Shown one piece after another: positions 52,666 through 62,392 of a DNA stretch of 64,000 bases. The stretch is from assembly GCA_964561475.1 (NCBI GenBank), contig CAZLPU010000023.1, positions 1 to 64,000 of the forward strand. Direction: 5' to 3'. The first letter of the stretch is position 1; the number at the start of each line of letters is the position of its first letter. This DNA comes from CAYUYV01 sp964561475 (lineage in GTDB: Bacteria; Pseudomonadota; Alphaproteobacteria; JAJFIK01). The position numbers and the translations under genes were made by a program. The notes under the pieces were generated by a model. The model saw nothing but the letters and a program-made list of their open reading frames with translations, ran no database searches and had not been told where the DNA came from.

Positions 52666-52702
52666 CAAAAGAAAGGCCGCACGGCGTTTCCACCATGCGG
52701 CC
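52666..52702 (-). terminator. Intrinsic terminator after cytochrome c gene
   Basis: GGCCGCA (52675-52681) pairs with TGCGGCC (52696-52702). On the minus strand the stem is followed by TTTCTTTT (52667-52674). It lies 30 bases past the cytochrome stop, so bchI probably has its own promoter just downstream. Confidence 0.82.
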
Positions 52703-52731
52703 CGGTATTGCAGCCTCGGCAAAGCCCGCTA

Positions 52732-53316
52732 TCAGCTCGGGTCGTCTTCGCCTTCGGTTTCTTCCTCGGCGGGCTCGGCGTCACCGCCTTCTTCCGCATC
52801 GCCCTCGGCATCGGCAGGCGCTTCTTCACCTTCTGCCGCATCACCGCCGGCTTCCGGGGCAGCCGCTTCTTCAGCAGGGGCTTCTTCCGCCGGAGCTTCT
52901 TCCGTGGCGCCGCCAAGGGGCGGTGCGTCAGGGGAATTGTCCCGCAGATAGGCAATCACGTCGGCGCGGTGCTGGGGATTGCGCATACCGGCATAGGCCA
53001 TACGGTTACCGGGAATGTAGCCCCGGGGATCCGCCAGATAGGCATCAATGGTGTCTTCGAGCCAGACGATGCCGGAGTTTTTCATGGCAGGAGAGTAGGC
53101 AAAGCCCTCAACGGCGCCGGCCGTCCGGCCAACCACATTGTAAAGGGTCGGACCGACCCGGTTCATGCCCGGCTGAACCACGTGACATGCCATGCATTGG
53201 GCGAACAGGCGCTTGCCCCGGGCAGGATCGCCCACCAGATCGCCTTGGGCCACTGCGGGCCGCATCAGACCGACGCTTGCCACCACGGCAAACGCAACCA
53301 TAAGAATCTTTTTCAT
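52732..53316 (-). CDS. Periplasmic class I cytochrome c with acidic tail
   Basis: This 194-residue protein has a signal peptide (about 1-23, ending RPAVA), a heme site C41-M-A-C44-H45 and the sixth ligand Met106 (PGNRMAYAG). The ~110-residue domain resembles cytochrome c2 or its isoforms, so electron transfer to the reaction-centre PufC is plausible. Residues 137-194 are an extremely acidic Ala/Glu/Pro/Gly tail (repeats of EEAPA). The ATG at 53316 has GGAG 6 bases upstream. Longer upstream frame lacks support. Confidence 0.85.
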   Translation of the reverse strand: MKKILMVAFAVVASVGLMRPAVAQGDLVGDPARGKRLFAQCMACHVVQPGMNRVGPTLYNVVGRTAGAVEGFAYSPAMKNSGIVWLEDTIDAYLADPRGYIPGNRMAYAGMRNPQHRADVIAYLRDNSPDAPPLGGATEEAPAEEAPAEEAAAPEAGGDAAEGEEAPADAEGDAEEGGDAEPAEEETEGEDDPS

Positions 53317-53561
53317 CTTGATCTCCACGAACAAATTCCCCCGGATCCCTTCGCGCCCGATGATAGACAGCCGTTTCATCGAGACAAAGCGCCCACTTGG
53401 GTTATGGGTTGTAACGCACTCGACCATAACGCGGATTATGCATCGAGAATGTGGCAGGGCCTCGTTGTCGACCAGGAACACGCTGCCCTGTTGACGCATC
53501 CCCTTGCTTTTTTCCTACGCCGGGCAGGCAAAATCGGACCAGATTCGCATTAAGGATTCCG

Positions 53562-54890
53562 TCACCGGCGATGCCCCGCCCGGGACGCTTCCATCCCGAG
53601 GCGCTGGCGCATCCGTTTCAAGCCCATCCAGGCCAGGAACGCGATAACCGGGACAGACCCGGCTGTTAGCAGGGTCGGGGACAGAGCCATGCCCGCGTCC
53701 TCCGCCGCCTTCGCAACATAAGAGACAAGACCGGCGGCGTAATAGGTGATTGCCACCACAGAGAGCCCTTCCACCGTCTCCTGCAGCCGGAGCTGGAGTT
53801 CCGAGCGCTGATCGAGGGAGGTGAGGAGCCGGGCATTCTGCTCCGAAACGGCAATTTCGACCCGGGTCGCAAGCAATTGAATCGCCCGGGAGACCTCCGT
53901 GGCCAAAGCTTCCCGGCGGGACCGGACGCTGTCACAGGTCCGCATGGCCGGCGCCAGGCGCTGCTGCATGAACGCGGTAAGCCGCTGGTGGCCGTCGATG
54001 ACCTCCTCACGCAGACGTTCGATCCGGTCGGTGACAATGGCATAGTAGGCCCGTGAAGCCTCGAACCGGAAACTGGTCCGTGCGCCAAGCTCCTCGGTCT
54101 CCCCGGCAATCTCGGACAGCTCAGCCAGAAGATCCCTGTCGCTTGTTCCCTTGGCGCCGATGGCCACGATCCGGGCCGTGATCGCTTCCATCCGTTCCTC
54201 AAGGTTTTGAAGCCGCGCCATTGCGGAGCGGGCCTCGGGCAAGCCCAGCAGGGCCGCCATCCGGTACGCATCAATTTCCAGGAGCCGCTGGGCAAGGCGG
54301 CCCCGGTGGCTGTCCTTCATGCCATGGTCACTGACCAGGATCCGCAGGAAGCCGTCGGGACCGGACCGGAAGTCGGTGGCCACGGTGGCAAAGCCCCCGC
54401 TTGTCCTGGTCAGGACGATTTCCGATGAGCCGAACGCCTCCCGGGCCTGACGTTCGATACCGCTGGTCTCCCGCTTCACGGTCAAAAGGGCGATATGGGC
54501 CGCTGCAATCACCTTGCCGGGTATGTCCGCAAGCCAATCGGCGGGGACACTGGACAGGGCATTCCGGACAAAACCGGGATCGGCGGTTTCCGTCTGATAA
54601 AAGGTGTAGGAGACAAACTCCGTATGCCCCTCCCAGACCATGGACCAGGATCCGGCGTCCACGAAATGCCGCCGGGACTCCGCCGGCGGGAGAGGCAGCA
54701 TGAAACGGTTGCATAATGCCTCAATGTGGGTGCGCGCCGCATCCCGCTCCTCAGGCTCCTCCAGCAGACAGGTGATACGGCTGACCATGGCAGGGCATGG
54801 CAGATCCACGGATGGCCGCGCATGGGCCTCCGCCATCAGGGTTCCATGATGGGGATGGAACTTCAGTGCGGGGGATGCTGAAAGGCTCAC
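53562..54890 (-). CDS. DUF3422-family membrane protein
   Basis: This 442-residue protein shows the DUF3422 opening (HGTLMAEAHARPSVDLP, the family's HxExHARP motif) and VWEGHTEFVSYTFY. Long helices lead to two C-terminal membrane segments (about 370-390 and 405-425), with ITYYAAGLVSYVAKA between. Function is unknown. Family members are often near respiratory or photosynthetic genes. It is on the same strand as the cytochrome and bchIDO genes but 245 bases upstream, so co-transcription is uncertain. Confidence 0.85.
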   Translation of the reverse strand: MSLSASPALKFHPHHGTLMAEAHARPSVDLPCPAMVSRITCLLEEPEERDAARTHIEALCNRFMLPLPPAESRRHFVDAGSWSMVWEGHTEFVSYTFYQTETADPGFVRNALSSVPADWLADIPGKVIAAAHIALLTVKRETSGIERQAREAFGSSEIVLTRTSGGFATVATDFRSGPDGFLRILVSDHGMKDSHRGRLAQRLLEIDAYRMAALLGLPEARSAMARLQNLEERMEAITARIVAIGAKGTSDRDLLAELSEIAGETEELGARTSFRFEASRAYYAIVTDRIERLREEVIDGHQRLTAFMQQRLAPAMRTCDSVRSRREALATEVSRAIQLLATRVEIAVSEQNARLLTSLDQRSELQLRLQETVEGLSVVAITYYAAGLVSYVAKAAEDAGMALSPTLLTAGSVPVIAFLAWMGLKRMRQRLGMEASRAGHRR

Positions 54891-55098
54891 GGCATATCCT
54901 TTCCCGTTCGGCGCCTGGAGAGGCTCGATGCCGCTTCAAGAGAGGCCAATACTCTTAAAGTACCTTATCCCTTCCCTTCAAACCAAACCGGCACCGGCCA
55001 GGATGGTCTCAGACTGAGCCTGTTGGTCCATGGGGGCAAGCGGGGTGTATGGCACGGCATGGACGCATGAGGACTGCACACCCCCAGTTACGCGGCGC

Positions 55099-55130
55099 AA
55101 AAACGGACCGCCAGCGGCGTATCCGCTGGC
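55099..55130 (-). terminator. Intrinsic terminator after the G8/CBM2 gene
   Basis: GCCAGCGG (55110-55117) pairs with CCGCTGGC (55123-55130). On the minus strand the stem is followed, after a few bases, by TTTTT (55099-55103). It lies 50 bases past the stop of the large secreted-protein gene. Confidence 0.7.
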
Positions 55131-55179
55131 CCTGTCTCTCGTTTTTCAGGATTGAGATGGTATGACCGCGTGTCGTGGT

Positions 55180-58100
55180 TCAGCCGGATACGGCGTCGAA
55201 CCCTTGCGGCGATTCGCTCACGAAAATCAGATCATCGCTATCAAGCGGATCCGGCCCAGCACCGGAAAACGCCACCACATCCGGGGACTGCGCCGTCACC
55301 AGCGTCCCATCGGCCTCAACCAGTGTCGTCCGGTCCAGTGTATCTGCAAGGGAGAAGTCCCCTTGCGTGCCCATGGCCACTTCAATCTGTGTCTCGCTCA
55401 AAGCCTTATTGTAGATGCGCAAAGCGTCAATGGAGCCCTGGAAGAACCCAAACTCCTCACCATCCGGCTCAATGACATTTCCCGTGTCCGAGGGGAACCG
55501 TGGGTCCAGATCATTGCCATCGTGAAGTTCCGTATTGTCGCGTCCCGCGCCGATGGTCACATCCCCCTCATGGGGTTGCAGGGTCTGGGCGGTGCCGAAA
55601 GCAATCAGGTCGCCGTCCACAAAACCGTAGAGGCCCGCCTGCCCCCGGCCCGCATGCCCTTGAGACGTATGGTCATCGAGAACCAGGGCGACGCTGGTCC
55701 ACTGGCCTTCTTCGACCCGCCCAAGATCCAGGAAAGTGCCGTCCCAGCCGCCGGTCCAATCCGCTCCGTCCCCGAATGTTTCATCAACGTCACTCCAGGC
55801 GCCAACGAACAGCCGCCCATCGCTGAGATAGATGTTCAATCCGAACATCTCGCAGCCCTCTTGATAGAGAATTTGGGGATCGGTCCCGGACAGATCTTCG
55901 GCCTTGAAATCGAGAATGACCGTGCGGTTCGTCGTCTCCTGAAGATTGACCAGGGGCGTGTCGGGAATGGTGACGATATCGTCGATCCCGTCGAAGACCA
56001 GGGCACCCGGTGACCCGTCCCCAGTGGCCCCGCTCCTTGCCGCACCTTCGATAACGGCATCCAAGCCATTCAGTGACCCGTCCGTCAGGCTGCCCGGCGC
56101 GGTGCCGTCCATCTTGTAGAGAAGATCAGCGGGGGGAGCGGTATCCTCCTGGGTGACTTCGCCAATGTTCAGATAAGCCCGTCCTTCCCTCGCCCGCCCA
56201 CTGCCGTCAGCATCGGTCACGAAATAGGAAAATACCTCCCGGGTCACGATCCCGTCTTCCGGTGTGTACCGGAACAAGCCGTCGCCGAGATAATCCAAGA
56301 CGCCGGAGCCCACTTCTGAATAGGCGAAAAGCGTGACGGCATCACCATCAAGGTCCGTATCGTTGTCCAGCACACTGAAAACGACCGTTTTGGATTCGTC
56401 GAGATTGATTGTATCCGTGACCGCGTAGGGTGCACTGTTCGTATACCAATGACCATTCTCCGAAACGGCGTCGAGCGTTCCCTGGTCGGTGCCATGCTTC
56501 TGAAGGCCATCGCCCTGAAGAATGATGGGGATGTCCATCAGATAGGCCTTGCCCGACCAGCGATCCGCAACCGTTTCAGAGAAGAGGACGGCCTGTTTCC
56601 CGTCAGGCAGGGTGAAGATGCCGCTGTCTTCAACCAGTGTCGGGATATCGACATGGAAATAGGCACGCCGGTCCGCATGTCCATCCACCGTAAGATAATC
56701 CGTACTGCCAAGACTGTCCGTCAGGATACCATTGAGGCGAATGTATTCCTGCCCGCCCGTTCCGGAAATGGACAGATCCGCCGTCCCATCGAAGACCAGT
56801 TGAGGCCTGCCGTCGGGATCAATGACGATCTGGTTATTGGGCACTTCCTTGAAGAAATCCGGATTATCCGCGCTATCGGTCACCCGGTTGATGTTACCGA
56901 CCGATTCATAGCGGGTCAGGATGGTCCCGTCATCGGGCGCCGACAGATTGCCCGTCGCCTTGAAGCCGTCGTGAAAACCTTCTGTATAGATATTGTCAAA
57001 GGTCACGTCGGTGAGCCGGTTCCCGGTCACAATGCCGGAAGACGACCATTCCTTGTTGGATCCGGAATGGATGCCGGTCGCTTTCCGCGAGACCGCGATG
57101 ACATCCCTGACCAGATAGTGCCCAGTATACTGAAGGTGCATGCCGTTCTGCACATTCCAGGCGGTGAACCCGTCGATCACCGTGCGCTGGCCATGGTGCT
57201 GATCGGGCTGGTTCTTGATGACCTCAAGACCCGCATTGACCGCGAAGGCTTCGTTATCGCTGAAATTCTGGATGGCGGGACGATCCTGACTGAGCGCCCC
57301 GTCCCGGGTCTGGTAGGTCTCCCCAAACGGATCGTCGAAGGTTCCGGACTTCACATCCTCGGAGGTTTCCGTTCCCCGGTGGAAATAGAGAAACCCGTGA
57401 CTGGACTGGCTTGCCGCCACATTGTCATGGTTGTGCACGAGACGGCCCTGGAAGTAATAGCCAACACCGCCGTTGCCGTTATTTGCCGTTCCCACCGCCG
57501 CCTTGGGACGGTCTGCATTGCCCTCAATTCCGATTCCGCCAATGGCAATGTTCCGGCTCCAGACGCCTGTCTCATCGCCGGACTCCGCCACAAATGCCGC
57601 TCCGTCCACCCCATAGGCCGCATTGTCGGTCATGACGGCGTAGGCGGAGTGATGCACGAATCCCCAGCCCGGAGAGCCGAAAACCGTGTTGCCGACCGCG
57701 AGCGCCGGACTGTTATCAATCTCCAGATCCATTTTGTGGAAGTGGAAGGAATAACGGCCGTTGGGGTTGTCGTCGGAGCCCACATCAAGACGCGATTTGT
57801 CCGTCCGCCCCAGTTCGTCGAAAGCGGCATACCGCACATCAACATCGTCATTGTGCATGAACATCACATGACCACGCTCGGCGATCACATCCGGATTGTC
57901 GCTTGCAAATGTGATCGACCGGGTCATGTTCGCCGCATAGGCCTTGAAACCGTCCCCCGGCGTATCGTGATCATGGACAAGCGGCTCGTTGAGATAGACC
58001 GTGTGGCCCTCAATGCCGGAAATCGTGCGCACCTCATCCTGGAGATCACGCATTTCCGTATCGAAGGCCTTGGTACCGGTCAGAACGATCCTGTCCCCAA

Positions 58101-59991
58101 TTTCCCAATTTACCGGAACCTCGGCCAATGTAAGGGACGTATCGCCCTTCATGGGATCCGCCAGAACCTTCACGTGGCTGGTTTTTTCTTCGCCGTGAAT
58201 ATCGACCGTACCCAGACTGACAAGACCCAGACCCATCTTCATGCCATCCATCATGGCATCGGGATGATCCTTGAACACAATATCAGCCGTCGTTTCACCG
58301 CCGATGGGGTTCTCCTCAGTGCCCATGGTCAGGGTGCCGCTATGGGTGACCACGAAGGTATCGACCACCAAACGGGTGTCCTGGTCCGGTGTAAAGCTCA
58401 GCCCCCCGTCAACACGCAGACTGTGAACATGCGCATCGCTTTCGATGTCATAGAGAACCTCAACACCCTGACGGATTTGAACGCGGGCTCCTGCACCGGG
58501 TACTTCGCCGTTCTGCCATGTGGATGGATCGGACCACGCACCATCCCTGACCGCGACATGGGACATGGCATCCGATGGCACCATCATCAGTGTCATCTGC
58601 TGTTCCATGAGACGGGTCTCATCCAGCGTCCAGTCGATGAAGGGGCTGCCCGGCTCCAGATCGGGAACATCGGGGAGGTGGTGCATGTCTGCGGGACCAC
58701 TGTGCCCATCCTCTTCCGGTGCGGGGTCCTCCGTGACACCATCATCGGTCATGTCATCGGAGGGGGATGGGTCGCCCTGCTCCTCTTGGGGCGGACCACC
58801 GGCATTCAGCCCGGTCACCTCAAGGACTGTATCCCTGGAACCGGCAATGGTGACGCCGAACCATGCGCTTTCACCGCCCTCAAGGGTGCCATTCCAATCT
58901 GCGGCCCGGACCTGATACGCCCCATTCTCTTGGGAAATGATCTCTGCACCCCAGATCTCCGTGATGGAGCCACCTGACAGGGTGAAGGTTGCCGTCCAGT
59001 TTTCGATGGTGTCGCCCTGGTTCGACAAGTGAATTTCACCGTTGAACCCGCCGCCCCAGACTTCGCCTTCGCGGACCAGAAGTTGCCCGGAGACAGTGGT
59101 TTGCGCATCCGGCTCGGATTCCGGTTCGGAACCACCACCGTCGTGGGGAGCCGCAGGTGCATCAAGAACCGAAAAGGCCGCATCGGGATTGCCGGACACG
59201 GATAAACCGAACCAGACTGTTTCACCCGCGCCGATAGAGCTGTTCCAGTCTGCCCCCTGAACTTCGAGAATCCCGTTCTCGAAGGAGATGATCTCCGCGC
59301 CCCAGATGGCGGTGACCCGGTCCACATCGAGCGCAATGCGGGCTGTCCAGGCCCCCAACGCCCCACCCTCGTTGGTCAGGTGAATTTCCCCGTTGAAACC
59401 ACCAGCCCAGACATCACCCTCCCCGTCCCGAATTTTCAGGAGACCTCCGGGAGTGGTCTGGTCCCCATCAGGCTCCGGCATGTCGCTGGCAGATTCCGGG
59501 TCAAAGATTGGCTGCGGTGTGATGTCAGAGCCCAGATCACCCGGTGTTTCCGCGTCGGTAGCAGTGTGCTCCGGCAATTCAAAGATAATCCTGGTGGACA
59601 AGAGCAGGTCGCCCCCGGCACCCGGTCCGCTGAATACGGATAATTCGACAGTGTTGGTGCCAGACGGCAGTCCACCGGGCTGGAAATCCCCGCCGGCATC
59701 CCCAAACAACGCATAGGGCGAGGCGTTTTCCGTTCTTGTTTCCCCAAGCTCCGTATGTTTGAGCATGACGCTGCCGATCGTCCCTGCCAGTCCGCCCTCA
59801 TCCATGGCGATGACGGAGAGTGTGAGGGTGTCCCGGCTGATCCCGTCCAGGACGGATGCAGGAATAGCCTCGCCCAGTTTCAGAACCCAGATCACTTCGT
59901 CTGTAGACGCATCGATCAGTTCAATCCGGAGATGGTCCAATGCTTCGGCGCTGCTGACATTCCCAATTGGCTCGACCGCCATCCTGCCCAC
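55180..59991 (-). CDS. Giant secreted multidomain protein (CBM2-like x2, G8, CEMIP-like beta-helix, LamG-like)
   Basis: This is a 1603-residue protein with no classical signal peptide. In order: an N-terminal beta domain (about 20-140, ASPYALFGDAGGDF); two CBM2-like carbohydrate-binding modules (about 182-275 and 300-395, each with VW(A/G)GGFNGEIHL and a second ADWN motif); and an acidic linker. A G8 domain follows (about 476-600, VRDGAWSDPSTWQNGEVPG), then a parallel beta-helix resembling animal CEMIP/TMEM2 (FHFHKMD, VMTDNAAYG). An Ig/cadherin-like repeat (LDNDTDLDGDAVTLF) and a LamG-like jellyroll (LVFDGIDDIVTIPD) end it. It diverges from a type I exporter, its likely secretion route. Binding or degradation of polysaccharide is inferred. 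Confidence 0.85.
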   Translation of the reverse strand: MGRMAVEPIGNVSSAEALDHLRIELIDASTDEVIWVLKLGEAIPASVLDGISRDTLTLSVIAMDEGGLAGTIGSVMLKHTELGETRTENASPYALFGDAGGDFQPGGLPSGTNTVELSVFSGPGAGGDLLLSTRIIFELPEHTATDAETPGDLGSDITPQPIFDPESASDMPEPDGDQTTPGGLLKIRDGEGDVWAGGFNGEIHLTNEGGALGAWTARIALDVDRVTAIWGAEIISFENGILEVQGADWNSSIGAGETVWFGLSVSGNPDAAFSVLDAPAAPHDGGGSEPESEPDAQTTVSGQLLVREGEVWGGGFNGEIHLSNQGDTIENWTATFTLSGGSITEIWGAEIISQENGAYQVRAADWNGTLEGGESAWFGVTIAGSRDTVLEVTGLNAGGPPQEEQGDPSPSDDMTDDGVTEDPAPEEDGHSGPADMHHLPDVPDLEPGSPFIDWTLDETRLMEQQMTLMMVPSDAMSHVAVRDGAWSDPSTWQNGEVPGAGARVQIRQGVEVLYDIESDAHVHSLRVDGGLSFTPDQDTRLVVDTFVVTHSGTLTMGTEENPIGGETTADIVFKDHPDAMMDGMKMGLGLVSLGTVDIHGEEKTSHVKVLADPMKGDTSLTLAEVPVNWEIGDRIVLTGTKAFDTEMRDLQDEVRTISGIEGHTVYLNEPLVHDHDTPGDGFKAYAANMTRSITFASDNPDVIAERGHVMFMHNDDVDVRYAAFDELGRTDKSRLDVGSDDNPNGRYSFHFHKMDLEIDNSPALAVGNTVFGSPGWGFVHHSAYAVMTDNAAYGVDGAAFVAESGDETGVWSRNIAIGGIGIEGNADRPKAAVGTANNGNGGVGYYFQGRLVHNHDNVAASQSSHGFLYFHRGTETSEDVKSGTFDDPFGETYQTRDGALSQDRPAIQNFSDNEAFAVNAGLEVIKNQPDQHHGQRTVIDGFTAWNVQNGMHLQYTGHYLVRDVIAVSRKATGIHSGSNKEWSSSGIVTGNRLTDVTFDNIYTEGFHDGFKATGNLSAPDDGTILTRYESVGNINRVTDSADNPDFFKEVPNNQIVIDPDGRPQLVFDGTADLSISGTGGQEYIRLNGILTDSLGSTDYLTVDGHADRRAYFHVDIPTLVEDSGIFTLPDGKQAVLFSETVADRWSGKAYLMDIPIILQGDGLQKHGTDQGTLDAVSENGHWYTNSAPYAVTDTINLDESKTVVFSVLDNDTDLDGDAVTLFAYSEVGSGVLDYLGDGLFRYTPEDGIVTREVFSYFVTDADGSGRAREGRAYLNIGEVTQEDTAPPADLLYKMDGTAPGSLTDGSLNGLDAVIEGAARSGATGDGSPGALVFDGIDDIVTIPDTPLVNLQETTNRTVILDFKAEDLSGTDPQILYQEGCEMFGLNIYLSDGRLFVGAWSDVDETFGDGADWTGGWDGTFLDLGRVEEGQWTSVALVLDDHTSQGHAGRGQAGLYGFVDGDLIAFGTAQTLQPHEGDVTIGAGRDNTELHDGNDLDPRFPSDTGNVIEPDGEEFGFFQGSIDALRIYNKALSETQIEVAMGTQGDFSLADTLDRTTLVEADGTLVTAQSPDVVAFSGAGPDPLDSDDLIFVSESPQGFDAVSG

Positions 59992-60607
59992 CCTTCAAAC
60001 TGTCCAGTTGATCCTGACCAACCGGCGGATTTGTGCTGCCTTGTCTTACAAGGCCGGGGAGCGCGGACCAAGTTAAGGATGGTGAATGCGCGGTCACGGT
60101 GAACAGATAGCAATGCCGCTGTCATGGCGAGGCCCAAACCAACGGCAGCGCCGGGAGCAACAAAAGCCCGCGTAAACCTGTACGATGATTAAGGTTGATG
60201 CCGTTGAGTTGCGTATTGCCAACCCAGTTCCCCCCCGGGACCACGGTCCATCAGAGTGCGACCACAACCCCATCCGCCCCCTTTCATGCGGGCTTGCAGA
60301 TTACGAAGGTGCCAAGTTTACCAAACCTTTAGCTTCAATGATGGGCTGTGGCCTGTATAGATGAAAGTGCTAGGCAGGCGAGGGCCCGTACCCGATGACA
60401 CACCCTGGGATCGGGGGATTTTGACAGGGCGACCGTCAACCTTTCGATCGGGGTTACCGGACCTTCAGGGCCCTGGTCAGCCCGCCACGCCAAGGTCAGC
60501 GAGCCAGGGATGCTCGAACCAACACACTTCTGCCTTGTCCCTTCGGGCAATGTTGAAACCGAAAGAGTGGTTGGGGGAAAGCCGCGAGGACGGGTCGGCA
60601 CACTTAA
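59992..60607. other. Divergent promoter region of the secretion locus
   Basis: These 616 bases separate the divergent secreted-protein gene and exporter gene. No conserved coding frame is seen. GC content drops in stretches (around 60170-60200 and 60310-60350), as expected of promoters. No recognised operator, including PpsR sites, was found. Confidence 0.5.
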
Positions 60608-62392
60608 ATGGTCAAATCAGCATCCGCATCCCGCGGCCAATACAGTCAGGCCGTCATTCTGGGTATCCGTCGGCATACGGTACGCCTTGGCTGGATCGTG
60701 TTCGGCTTCAGCGTTTTGATCAATCTGCTGCTGCTGGTCAGTCCGATCTACATGCTGCAAATCTACGACCGGGTGCTGGCATCGGGCAGTGGCGAGACCC
60801 TGTTCTACCTCACCCTTGTCGCCATCGGTCTGCTGGGTGCCTTGGGTGCGCTGGAGCACTACCGGTCACTCATCCTCGTGCGTTTCGGGGAGCAGGTTTC
60901 CAACGCCCTCGACCAGCGTCTTTTCAAAGGCGTGACCCGGGCACTGGGGCTGGCAACCACTGGCAATCCCACCCAGCCCATGCGGGACCTGGATACGGTC
61001 AACGGCTTCCTGGGGGGAACGGGGCCCGCCAATCTGATGGATGCCCCCTGGGCGCCTCTCTTCATTGGGCTGATTTATTTCATGCATCCTCTCCTGGGGG
61101 TGGTTGCCACCCTTGGAGCGGTTGCGCTTTTGATCCTCGTTTTCCTGACCGAGTTCCTGAGTCGGGAGCCCCTGCGCAAGGCCCATGAAGCCCGCAACAA
61201 AAGCATGCAGTTTGTGGATACCACCGCACGCAACGCGCCGGTCATTCTGGCCCTCGGCATGGGTGGGCGCATGCTCTCCCGCTGGCTCACGCCCTATCGC
61301 GAAGCCGGAGAGCATCAGGCCGTCGCCTCGGAGCGCAACGGGTCGGTGCGCGCATTCATCAAATTTCTGCGCCCTTCTCTCCAGGCCGCCATGCTGGGCA
61401 CCGGCGCCTATCTGGCCCTGCGCCAGGAAATCACGCCCGGTGTGATCGTGGCGGCCTCCATCATCTCAGGGCGGGCGCTCGCGCCCATCGAACAGGCCAT
61501 GGGAAGCTGGAAACAGATCATCGCCGCCAGGGATGCCTATCACCGGCTCCTCTCCTTCCTCACAAAACATTGTCCTGACACGGAGCAGAAAGTCACCCTT
61601 CCCGTGCCCACGGGCGCCCTTGCGGCGGAAGCCATCACCGGCGGACCCCCGGGCACCCGGTCCATGGTGCTCAAGGGTGTGTCCTTCAGTATTCCGCCGG
61701 GGAGCTTCCTGGGGATCGCGGGTCCGTCCGGGGCGGGCAAGTCCACCCTTGCCAACATGCTGATCGGGATCTGGCAGCCCCTCGGCGGGGCGGTGCGCCT
61801 GGATGGTGCCAACATCGCGAAATGGGACAAGGAGGATCTGGGACCGCATCTGGGCTTCCTTCCTCAAGATACGGAGCTTTTCGACGGGACCGTTGCCCAG
61901 AACATTGCGCGGTTTGGTGACATCGATTCCAACGCGGTCCTGGAGGCAGCCAAACTCGCCGGCGTCCACGAATTCATCCTTCGCCTGGAGGAGGGCTATG
62001 AAACCGCACTCGGCCCCAACGGCATGTGGCTTTCAGCCGGGCAACGTCAGCGGATCAATCTGGCGCGGGCCATTTACGGTCAGCCCAAACTGCTTGTGCT
62101 GGATGAGCCCAATTCCCATCTGGACGCCACCGGCGAGGCGGCCTTGTTGGAAACCCTGAAAGCCATGAAGACCCGTGGCACGACCACCATTCTCATCTGC
62201 CACCGCCCCACACTCCTGGCCCTCTCAGACCAGATCCTTATCCTCCGTGAAGGGCGCGTCGATGCTTATGGTCCGCCTCAGGATATTCTTGGCAAGGGCA
62301 AGGCCGCGCCCCAGACCACCCGGGGTGCCATCAAGCCCGCACCGGTCCCGGCGCATGGGAGCGGAAAAGCCGTCGTGGGAGGCACGCCATGA
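60608..62392 (+). CDS. Type I secretion ABC transporter (PrtD/LapB-like permease-ATPase)
   Basis: This 594-residue inner-membrane exporter has no C39 peptidase domain. About six helices (first at 28-50, FSVLINLLLLVSPIYMLQIYD split) precede the ATPase with Walker A GPSGAGKST (372-380), signature LSAGQRQRINLARA (475 onward) and Walker B LLVLDEP. It matches the PrtD group (VSPIYMLQIYDRVL, AIEQAMGSW-like PIEQAMGSWKQ). It would energise export of the adjacent giant protein. It overlaps the next gene as ATGA. Confidence 0.93.
   Translation: MVKSASASRGQYSQAVILGIRRHTVRLGWIVFGFSVLINLLLLVSPIYMLQIYDRVLASGSGETLFYLTLVAIGLLGALGALEHYRSLILVRFGEQVSNALDQRLFKGVTRALGLATTGNPTQPMRDLDTVNGFLGGTGPANLMDAPWAPLFIGLIYFMHPLLGVVATLGAVALLILVFLTEFLSREPLRKAHEARNKSMQFVDTTARNAPVILALGMGGRMLSRWLTPYREAGEHQAVASERNGSVRAFIKFLRPSLQAAMLGTGAYLALRQEITPGVIVAASIISGRALAPIEQAMGSWKQIIAARDAYHRLLSFLTKHCPDTEQKVTLPVPTGALAAEAITGGPPGTRSMVLKGVSFSIPPGSFLGIAGPSGAGKSTLANMLIGIWQPLGGAVRLDGANIAKWDKEDLGPHLGFLPQDTELFDGTVAQNIARFGDIDSNAVLEAAKLAGVHEFILRLEEGYETALGPNGMWLSAGQRQRINLARAIYGQPKLLVLDEPNSHLDATGEAALLETLKAMKTRGTTTILICHRPTLLALSDQILILREGRVDAYGPPQDILGKGKAAPQTTRGAIKPAPVPAHGSGKAVVGGTP

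Noticed and set aside
52491..52674. Possible PpsR site before bchI (TGTAGGAGACATGTCA near 52599)
   Set aside because: It does not fit either TGTCA-N8-TGACA or TGT-N12-ACA; only half-sites are present.
56449..58977. 842-codon open frame on the plus strand
   Set aside because: It is the shadow of the G8/beta-helix gene on the opposite strand, whose domains are clear.
60361..61188. 275-codon frame overlapping the start of the secretion ATPase gene
   Set aside because: Most of it overlaps the well-supported exporter in another frame, and its composition is shadow-like.
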